The notes under the pieces are model-generated. The model had not been told where the DNA came from, searched no databases, and saw nothing but the letters and a program-made list of their open reading frames with translations. Position numbers and translations under genes: made by a program. Positions 1 to 6,007 of a stretch of DNA of 7,320 bases are shown in pieces (within the stretch, counting starts at the first letter, position 1; every line of letters starts with the position of its first letter). Origin of the DNA: CAXGUU01 sp964012875 (GTDB lineage: Bacteria; Pseudomonadota; Gammaproteobacteria; Ga0077536); the NCBI GenBank assembly GCA_964012875.1, contig CAXGUU010000165.1, positions 1 through 7,320 on the forward strand, in the 5' to 3' direction.

Positions 1-200
1 AACGTGGCTACGTTGCAGAAACTGGCGAAACAACTGCAGCTTATCTGCGTCGCGACGCACCGCCGGCCCTGGCCGGCGTTATGGTTTCCGAGATCGTATC
101 GGACTACTACGCGCTGCGATTTTCTACCGGGCCGGGGCGAACCAAAAGACTCGCGCAGCTTACCGCCAAGCTCGAACGATACTGTCAGGCCCTAACGTAA
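1..200 (+). CDS. C-terminal end of a TgpA-like transglutaminase (DUF4129-type tail), partial
   Basis: This is the last 65 codons of a gene that enters from the left; the reading frame begins at base 3 and stops at TAA 198-200. The translation runs from RGYVAETGETTAAYLRRDAP through SEIVSDYYALRF to LAQLTAKLERYCQAL. A GET-x(3)-YLRR segment, then a helix ending in YYALRF, then a charged terminal helix is the pattern I associate with the cytoplasmic DUF4129 tail at the end of TgpA-like membrane transglutaminases. There the usual form is roughly GE(T/G)-x-x-(E/D)YARR followed by Y-x-x-LRY. Members of that family carry several membrane helices and a periplasmic transglutaminase core, none of which is visible here. 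The family call rests on a short tail alone and could be wrong; that this frame is coding is more secure than its name. The gene converges on, and overlaps by 9 bases, the minus-strand gene to its right. Confidence 0.6.
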   Translation, partial: RGYVAETGETTAAYLRRDAPPALAGVMVSEIVSDYYALRFSTGPGRTKRLAQLTAKLERYCQALT

Positions 201-728
201 GCCTGGCAGAGCTTCGCGAAAGTGCTGCTGCTCTTCGCTCGAGATAATCTGCCTGATGTAGTGATCAGCAATGGCTGGCGGGTTCAGGCCCTGAAACATC
301 GCCCGACGTTTCTCGTCGGCGCTGACGCCATCGCACTCAGGGAACGTCAGGGGATCGATCGCGTCGCGTTCTATCGTAATCGCGTTTTCGCCAGCGACAT
401 TTCGCATCGCGGCGTGATTAGCGGTCAGGCGACTGGTCACACTCTCAGGTGACGCTGGATTGTTCTCGTAAATTGAGCGAATTTCCAGCTTATAGCCACC
501 AATCAAGATGGGGTTGATGGTTTCTTCCAGCTGCGACTCGATATTGTTAACGCGCGTCAGCACGACATCCGTCCATTCGACACCAGGTTCGATCAAGCGG
601 TACAACGCGCTGTATATTTCTAGGATGTTATTGATGCTGATCGCATGATTAACGTCATGAACAAACGCGTAGTTACGGGCGGCAGCAAAGATCGCCAACA
701 ACTCGTAGGAAGAAGCATGCAGCAGCAT
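192..728 (-). CDS. Hypothetical protein, 178 residues, family not recognised
   Basis: An open frame of 178 residues reads from ATG at 728 to TAG at 192-194. I do not recognise the family. Residues 1-45 are largely hydrophobic and helical in character (ELLAIFAAARNYAFV, then NNILEIYSALYRLI) but lack the charged start and cleavage site of a clear signal peptide. Residues 50-75 look like an amphipathic acidic helix, and the rest is polar with a charged end (SSEEQQHFREALPGLR). There is one cysteine, near residue 132. The start is weakly supported: an in-frame TAG sits four codons upstream, and I see no good ribosome-binding site in front of the ATG. The coding sequence is visibly more AT-rich than its neighbours. 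Its last 9 bases overlap the end of the convergent plus-strand gene. It follows the antiporter gene on the same strand after 192 bases, so it may be separately transcribed. It could be a real orphan gene, a transferred gene, or the remnant of a longer one that lost its front. Confidence 0.5.
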   Translation of the reverse strand: MLLHASSYELLAIFAAARNYAFVHDVNHAISINNILEIYSALYRLIEPGVEWTDVVLTRVNNIESQLEETINPILIGGYKLEIRSIYENNPASPESVTSRLTANHAAMRNVAGENAITIERDAIDPLTFPECDGVSADEKRRAMFQGLNPPAIADHYIRQIISSEEQQHFREALPGLR

Positions 729-827
729 TTCAAATGACTACATGAGCAGTGATCCCTGGACACCCGCACCCCTGGCCTTCACAGTGACCTCGGCGTGCCA
801 TCCGCATCTTTTTGGAAAATCGCATCG

Positions 828-845
828 CGGGTAAAATTTTTCCCG
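828..845. repeat. 18-base imperfect palindrome in the gap between the orphan gene and the antiporter gene
   Basis: The bases CGGGTAAAATTTTTCCCG pair with themselves at eight of nine positions; only the T at 832 facing the T at 841 breaks the symmetry. The site lies in the 192-base gap 729-920, about 75 bases downstream of the antiporter stop and about 100 bases upstream of the orphan gene's start. It has no loop to spare and no T-run after it on either strand, so it does not look like an intrinsic terminator. A symmetric protein-binding site is possible. I see no convincing -35/-10 pair in the rest of this gap, and its short open frames look accidental. Confidence 0.35.
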
Positions 846-920
846 TTCCGAAATCTTGCGAAGGCAGGAGCACACGCCTAAATCTAGTCGGAAGGTACCG
901 GGGCATCCCAGATTGATCGC

Positions 921-2090
921 TCAATCGCGGCGCAGGCTGTCCCTCACGGCGATCGGTGTCGGATACCTCATCACAATGAAGTAGCTGGAGGCGATAAAAG
1001 TCAGCATCGTGGTCACCTGCACGAGATAGCCCCCGCGCTCACTCAGCACACCGACTTCGAGCGCGATAAGCGCAACCAGCAGGCTGAACTCGCTGACCTG
1101 CCCGAGACGGACTCCGACCTCCTGTGACTGCCGTCGTCGTTCCCCGGCACGCACAAACAGCCAGCGAAATGTATACGGTTTCACTGCAAGTACCAGCGCC
1201 GCCAGTGCCACCGCCGGCACCAGTGCCTCCTCCAGCATCGCGATCTCGAAAGCAGCCCCAAAAGAGAAGAAAAACAGAACCAGGAAGAAGTCACGCAGCG
1301 GTCGCAAGCTGTCCGCGATAAACATTGAAACCGGACAGCTCGCGAGCGTAACCCCGGCGATGAACGCACCAATCTCGTGGGACAAACCGAGCCACGAGGC
1401 ACCTTCGGCCAACGCCAGACACCAGGCAATTACAAGCAGAAAAACGTACTCCTGGATCTGGTCAAAATGTGCGATGAGGCGCTCTATCACAGTTTTTTCC
1501 AGGACGAACGCGATCATAATCAGGAGCGGCAGTGCGAGCACCTGCTGAACGACCCCCTGAAGCGGGTCGGTTCCGGCACCATAACCCTGAATGATCAGCA
1601 GCACGATAATTGCGATGAGATCCTGCAACAGCAGCACGGAAATCATCATCTGCCCTGTGTGTTTTTGATGCAGGGCTGTGGTCGGCAGCAACTTGAGCCC
1701 GATGATTGTGCTCGAGAACATCATGCAGGCACCGACCAGCATCGCCTCGGACCAAACCAGCCCCCACAGTGACGCGACGGCAAAACCGAGCAGGAAAAAG
1801 CTCGCGCAACTCAGCAGCGTCACGCCTAACGCTTCACCCAACATCTTCCACAATTGCTGCGGCTCCATATTCAAGCCCAACAGGTAAAGCAAAAACATGA
1901 TGCCGATGTTCGACACTTCTTCGATCCATCCTTGGTCGTCGACCAGTCCCAATCCCGCCGGGCCGAGCACCACGCCGACAAGAATGTAAGCGACGATCAT
2001 CGCCTGGCGAGCGAACAGAGCGAGGGTTGCGAGCACCGCGGCAGCGCTGAAAATCAGAAACACCGAAGAGATAACGACGTGGTCGCTCAT
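921..2090 (-). CDS. CPA2-type cation:proton antiporter (KefB/KefC-like membrane domain, no RCK domain)
   Basis: This 389-residue integral membrane protein belongs to the Na+/H+ exchanger superfamily, CPA2 branch, which exchanges K+ or Na+ for protons across the inner membrane. Hydrophobic segments cover nearly the whole length. Family marks are GVVLGPAGLGLV (about 39-50), LYLLGLNMEP (about 68-77), SVLLLQDLIAI with the expected acidic residue Asp156, HEIGAFIAGVTLAS (238-251), FFFSFGAAFEI (273-283), Lys304 in the AVKPY segment, and GQVSEFSLLVALIAL (330-344). The latter two match the conserved lysine region and the GQxGEF-type motif of KefB/KefC. The chain ends about 15 residues after the last hydrophobic segment, so the cytosolic TrkA-N/RCK domain that gates KefB and KefC is absent; short forms like this are known in CPA2. 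The ATG overlaps the hrpA stop as ATGA, and no strong ribosome-binding site precedes it, so translation is probably coupled to hrpA. Ion specificity cannot be read from the sequence. Confidence 0.88.
   Translation of the reverse strand: MSDHVVISSVFLIFSAAAVLATLALFARQAMIVAYILVGVVLGPAGLGLVDDQGWIEEVSNIGIMFLLYLLGLNMEPQQLWKMLGEALGVTLLSCASFFLLGFAVASLWGLVWSEAMLVGACMMFSSTIIGLKLLPTTALHQKHTGQMMISVLLLQDLIAIIVLLIIQGYGAGTDPLQGVVQQVLALPLLIMIAFVLEKTVIERLIAHFDQIQEYVFLLVIAWCLALAEGASWLGLSHEIGAFIAGVTLASCPVSMFIADSLRPLRDFFLVLFFFSFGAAFEIAMLEEALVPAVALAALVLAVKPYTFRWLFVRAGERRRQSQEVGVRLGQVSEFSLLVALIALEVGVLSERGGYLVQVTTMLTFIASSYFIVMRYPTPIAVRDSLRRD
2087..2090 (-). promoter_or_regulatory. ATGA stop/start overlap joining hrpA to the antiporter gene
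   Basis: On the minus strand the antiporter ATG (2090-2088) shares bases with the hrpA TGA (2089-2087). The bases just upstream (GAATATCCTGCCTC) contain no clear Shine-Dalgarno sequence. Re-initiation by ribosomes finishing hrpA is the likely way the antiporter is translated; this is inferred from the arrangement. Confidence 0.7.
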
Positions 2091-5000
2091 GAGGCAGGAT
2101 ATTCTTGTGCGGCGAAAACGCTTGCGTGCAGCCCCTCGATGTCGATTTTCGTACGCGAGCGAATTTCCGGCGCGAAAACGGCGACCCGGTATTCCTCGAT
2201 CAGTCCGTGGAGATGCTGGCTAACAGGTGCAGCCATGGCGGCACGACGCTTGGTGAATTCATTCCACAAGGCTGCCACTTCGGTCAATTTTTCGAGATCT
2301 TTACCCGGGTTGGATGCGATTCGCTCAACGCGGCGCTCAAGCGCCTGAAAATAACGATCGAATTCGAGCGCCAGATTCTGGTCGATTTCGGCGAGTGCGT
2401 GCGGCCCGACCAACGCCGTGAGATGGCTGTCTATGTCAGCGATGATACGTTCGGACACGGCGGCATTGATGTCACGGACGGCTTCATGAACTTGCCACGC
2501 TCGCCGCAGCAGTGTTTCAAAACGTGCAAGCCGCGATTCAACCGCTGCCAACAGGCCTGCTTTGAATGCATCGAGCAGTTTCCCGAAAGCGTGTTCGTTG
2601 CGAATTTCTCCGGCGCCGGTGACAAGGCGGCGCGTCCACGCCCGGACAAAAACGCCGGCGACAGATTCGGTATGTCCGAAACTCACGGCAGTAAGATGAA
2701 TGGGATCGTCCTGTTCCAGCCGCGTAAGCATTCGAATTTCTGGCTGAGCGTGATTGAGCAGTAGCTCAATGACGGCAGTGCGATGCGAATCGCGTGCCTC
2801 ATCGCACTGCTCGAACACTTTGAGCCGAACATTTTTCGCTTCGGCTGCGAGCCCGCAGAATGCGACCAGGGTCGCGCCTTGCCAGTCGCGCTCGATGCGA
2901 TCAGGAAGTGCGCCGAATTCCCAGCGTCTGCTCGACAAATCGGCGACACCCCACGACAGTCCAGACAGCGCATCGGCGGCTTCCCGGCCAAGGTTCTCCT
3001 GTAGTCGCGGCACCTCTCGATCCCGTCCAAGGCAATTTCCCTGCTCGTCAACAACTGCAACCATAGCATTCAGATGCATCGGCAGCGCAACGGCCCGCAA
3101 GATGGCAGGTTCAATATGCACCGCGGTAATTTTCTTTATCGCTGCGGACACGGCATCACACAACTCGCCAGCCATCGATTCAATCGCTTCCGTGACGGCG
3201 ACGCTGAAATCACCGATTGGTGTTAACTTCCTTCGTAGCTGTTTCGGCAGGCCACGCATCAGCGCTTCTACTTTCTCGGGCAGTAAACCCGGCACTAAGC
3301 GGTCGACGTGCTCGGCTCTGACGCGTGGAAGCAGCACCAACGGCACCGCAACGGTCAAGCCGTCCTCTAGATGATCTGGTTCAAACCGATAATCGAGCAG
3401 ACAACGGTTACCGTCGATGTCGATGGCGTCGGGAAAGAGGTAGTCCGGAACATCCGGGCGATTTTCAACCGTTGCATCGCGCTCGGACAAGGTGAGCAGC
3501 GCATGCGCCATAGGTGTCTCGCGTAGCCACCGGAGCAGTCCCTTGCGCGTACATATTCCGCCTGGAATCCGTCCATCGTAGAACGCTGAAAGTTCATCGG
3601 TACTCACAACGATATCGCGGCGTCTGACTCGCGCCTCAAGCCGCCGAAGTCGCGTCAGCGTTTGCAGATTCCTGGTTAAAAATGATGGCATGTGTCCAAG
3701 GCGATAATCGACCAGTCCATCCCGGATCATGATCGCGCGCGCTTGCATTGCGTCTAGCCGCTGAAGATCGACCAGTCTGTCGGCGCTGATAATCAAGCCG
3801 AACAGTCTCTGCACCTCAGTGACCCGCGCGCAACCGCGCCGTTCATCCCATAACCCGGGGCTGTAGTCGCGACGAATCAGGTGCGCAAGGGTTTCCGTGA
3901 TCCAACGTGGTTCGATACGTGCGACCAAGCGCGCGTAAGGCCGACCAGAATCGATCACCTCGGCAGCAGCTACCCACTTCGGATTCAGCCGATGCAGAAC
4001 GGATGATGGATGGGCCAGAAACTGGGTCTCCCGACAGCCTCGATAGCGGTCGTCACGCCATTCGCCGACCAGCGTGGGGAACCCGCTCAGAATCGCGCAA
4101 TGAATTCGTTTGTAGGTCGCCGCCTCGGCGTTAAGCGTAATTCCATCCTGCCGCAGTCGCTCAGCCAGTTCGTCGTGTACCCTCACCCATTCCGACACCC
4201 GCGCCACCGAAAGAAACAGACGTCGGCACGCTCGCTGCCGCCGGTTACGCGGCAGTTCGGCTAGCTTACGCACATCGTTCCACGCGTTCACAAACCACAT
4301 GAAATCCGAACGCGTATCGGCGTACCGCTTATGCACGCGATCGGCGAGTTCACGAACATCACGTGGTCGATCCCGCGGGTCCGAGACACTCAACGCAGAG
4401 ACGATCACGAGGACCTCTTTAACACAGGCGTGGTCGATCGCTGCGACAATAATCCGGCCGAGGCGAGGGTCAATCGGCAAGGCACTCAAAGTACGACCAA
4501 TCGCGGTAAGTCGACGCTCGCCGTCGATGGCGCCGATTTCGTGCAATACGTTATAGCCGTCTTTAAGAACGCGGCTTTGCGGCGGCTCCGGAAATGGGAA
4601 GGTTTCGATTGATTCGATGCCCACCGCTTTCAGTCTCAATATGACTTCGGCAAGATTGGTACGTAGCACCTCCGGCTCGACGCTTATCCTGCGTCGATCA
4701 AAATCAGCTTCGTCATAAAGGCGAATACAGATCCCTGGCGCAGTACGGCCACACCGACCCTGCCTCTGGTTGGCACTGGCACGATTAATCGGCTCCGGCG
4801 CAAGTTGTTGGAGTTTTCGCTTGAGGCTGTAACGACTGATCCGCGCCAGACCGCTGTCGACCACGTAGCGGATGCCCGGAACGGTCAAAGACGTTTCAGC
4901 AACGTTGGTCGTAAGTACGATGCGCTTTCGCCCCCGTGGTTGAAAGATGCGATCTTGCTGGTGCTGTGGGAGGCGCGAATAAAGTTTCAGCACTTCAAGA

Positions 5001-5995
5001 TCAGCGAAATCGCTGTGCTGCAGCGCTTTCGCGGCATCCTGAATTTCGCGTTCGCCAGGGAGGAAGACCAGCACATCCCCCGGCGGTTCAGCGTCGAGTT
5101 CGCGAATCGCGCCGGCAACGGCCGAACTGAGATCTTCGTACTGCTCGTCAATCGGGCTGTAGCGCGTTTCCACCGGATATTGCCGACCGGCGATTTCGAA
5201 CGTCGCACACCCTTCGAAGTGCTGGGTAATAACCTCCAGATCAAGCGTCGCCGATGTGATGATGACTTTCAGATCACGTCGACGCACAAGGATGCGCTTG
5301 AGGTGTCCCAGGATCACGTCAATATTGAGTGTCCGTTCATGGACCTCGTCAATGATCAGGGTGTCGTATTTTTCGAGCAGCGGGTCGTCATTGATTTCGT
5401 TCAACAAAATTCCGTCGGTCATCAGGATCAGCCGTGAGTGAGGCGCCCTCCGGTCGTCAAAACGCACGTTGTAACCAATCCATTCACCGACACTCGTCGC
5501 CGTTTCAGCGGCAATCCGAGCGGCGATTGCCCGGGCCGATATCCGTCGCGGCTGCGTATGCCCTATCTGCCGTTCGACACCCCGCTCCAGCTCCAGGCAA
5601 AGCTTTGCCAGCTGCGTTGACTTCCCGCTGCCGGTTGCCCCCCCGATCACGACAACCTGGTTCGCTTCAATCAGTTGTTTCAGTGCGTCAACGTGCTGAC
5701 TGACGGGTAGCGCTTCGGGATAGGCGATGACAATCGGGGCCGCCTTCCGGCGCGCCTTGATCGCCGCCGATTGTTTCATCGACTCGAGCAGGATTTCTCC
5801 GCGGCGTCTGGAATCGGCGGCGGGTCGACGCCTGACATCACTCTTGTAACGTTTAAAACGCCGCCGTAGACGTTTTCGGTCGGCTGCAAGAACCCCCTTC
5901 ACGGATTCGGCGAGTTCGTCGACCAAGGCATCCCCAGGCAGCGGCGTCGCGTCCGTGTCCGTCGTCAGGGCAGAATTCGTGCTGTTCACCCGCAT
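2087..5995 (-). CDS. hrpA: ATP-dependent RNA helicase HrpA (DEAH/RHA family)
   Basis: A 1,302-residue protein, matching E. coli HrpA (about 1,300) in length and order of parts. HrpA is a cytoplasmic 3'-5' RNA helicase linked to fimbrial mRNA processing and, more recently, to rescue of stalled or collided ribosomes. Visible motifs are Walker A GGATGSGKST (118-127), TQPRR (147-151), motif II DEVH (216-219), SAT (248-250), FLPGEREI (311-318), TTNVAETSLTVPGI (362-375) and QRQGRCGR (410-417) followed by GICIRLYDE. The helicase-associated and OB-fold regions follow from about 440. The long C-terminal part with LDYRFEPDHLEDGLTVAVPL (about 864-883) is the DUF3418 region typical of HrpA. Residues 1-85 are a basic, arginine-rich leader, like the N-terminal region of E. 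coli HrpA. Two positions differ from the E. coli protein in ATPase motifs: DEVH for DEAH, and GATGSGKST for GETGSGKTT. The frame is intact. The ATG lies 12 bases after the upstream transporter's stop, with only a weak AGG upstream, so coupling is likely. Confidence 0.96.
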   Translation of the reverse strand: MRVNSTNSALTTDTDATPLPGDALVDELAESVKGVLAADRKRLRRRFKRYKSDVRRRPAADSRRRGEILLESMKQSAAIKARRKAAPIVIAYPEALPVSQHVDALKQLIEANQVVVIGGATGSGKSTQLAKLCLELERGVERQIGHTQPRRISARAIAARIAAETATSVGEWIGYNVRFDDRRAPHSRLILMTDGILLNEINDDPLLEKYDTLIIDEVHERTLNIDVILGHLKRILVRRRDLKVIITSATLDLEVITQHFEGCATFEIAGRQYPVETRYSPIDEQYEDLSSAVAGAIRELDAEPPGDVLVFLPGEREIQDAAKALQHSDFADLEVLKLYSRLPQHQQDRIFQPRGRKRIVLTTNVAETSLTVPGIRYVVDSGLARISRYSLKRKLQQLAPEPINRASANQRQGRCGRTAPGICIRLYDEADFDRRRISVEPEVLRTNLAEVILRLKAVGIESIETFPFPEPPQSRVLKDGYNVLHEIGAIDGERRLTAIGRTLSALPIDPRLGRIIVAAIDHACVKEVLVIVSALSVSDPRDRPRDVRELADRVHKRYADTRSDFMWFVNAWNDVRKLAELPRNRRQRACRRLFLSVARVSEWVRVHDELAERLRQDGITLNAEAATYKRIHCAILSGFPTLVGEWRDDRYRGCRETQFLAHPSSVLHRLNPKWVAAAEVIDSGRPYARLVARIEPRWITETLAHLIRRDYSPGLWDERRGCARVTEVQRLFGLIISADRLVDLQRLDAMQARAIMIRDGLVDYRLGHMPSFLTRNLQTLTRLRRLEARVRRRDIVVSTDELSAFYDGRIPGGICTRKGLLRWLRETPMAHALLTLSERDATVENRPDVPDYLFPDAIDIDGNRCLLDYRFEPDHLEDGLTVAVPLVLLPRVRAEHVDRLVPGLLPEKVEALMRGLPKQLRRKLTPIGDFSVAVTEAIESMAGELCDAVSAAIKKITAVHIEPAILRAVALPMHLNAMVAVVDEQGNCLGRDREVPRLQENLGREAADALSGLSWGVADLSSRRWEFGALPDRIERDWQGATLVAFCGLAAEAKNVRLKVFEQCDEARDSHRTAVIELLLNHAQPEIRMLTRLEQDDPIHLTAVSFGHTESVAGVFVRAWTRRLVTGAGEIRNEHAFGKLLDAFKAGLLAAVESRLARFETLLRRAWQVHEAVRDINAAVSERIIADIDSHLTALVGPHALAEIDQNLALEFDRYFQALERRVERIASNPGKDLEKLTEVAALWNEFTKRRAAMAAPVSQHLHGLIEEYRVAVFAPEIRSRTKIDIEGLHASVFAAQEYPAS

Positions 5996-6007
5996 GTTCG
6001 GCGCAAC
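5996..6007 (-). promoter_or_regulatory. 12-base gap between the transporter stop and the hrpA start
   Basis: Reading the minus strand, the transporter ends in TAG (6010-6008), then GTTGCGCCGAAC leads into the hrpA ATG at 5995. There is no room for a separate promoter, and the only purine-rich element is the AGG overlapping the transporter stop. The motif GCCGAAC occurs just before the TAG and again just before the ATG. The two genes are therefore probably co-transcribed; no experimental support can be read from the sequence. Confidence 0.6.

Noticed and set aside
4..195. 63-codon frame at the left edge on the plus strand
   Set aside because: The frame beginning at base 3 gives a much more protein-like product with a family-like tail; this one is an out-of-frame shadow.
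828..845. Palindrome considered as an intrinsic terminator for the antiporter transcript
   Set aside because: There is no loop without breaking the A/T pairs and no T-run after it on the minus strand.
730..924. Open frame of 64 codons on the minus strand starting with TTG at the antiporter stop
   Set aside because: Composition is unlike a folded protein (Arg, Gly and Cys rich), there is no ribosome-binding site, and the start merely overlaps the antiporter stop by chance.
2105..2764. 219-codon frame on the plus strand opposite hrpA
   Set aside because: It lies wholly antisense to the conserved C-terminal part of hrpA, is cysteine-rich with no recognisable motif, and is best explained by codon bias of the real gene.
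4805..5437. 210-codon frame on the plus strand opposite the helicase core of hrpA
   Set aside because: It mirrors the conserved helicase motifs on the other strand, so its openness follows from hrpA codon constraints; nothing recognisable is encoded.
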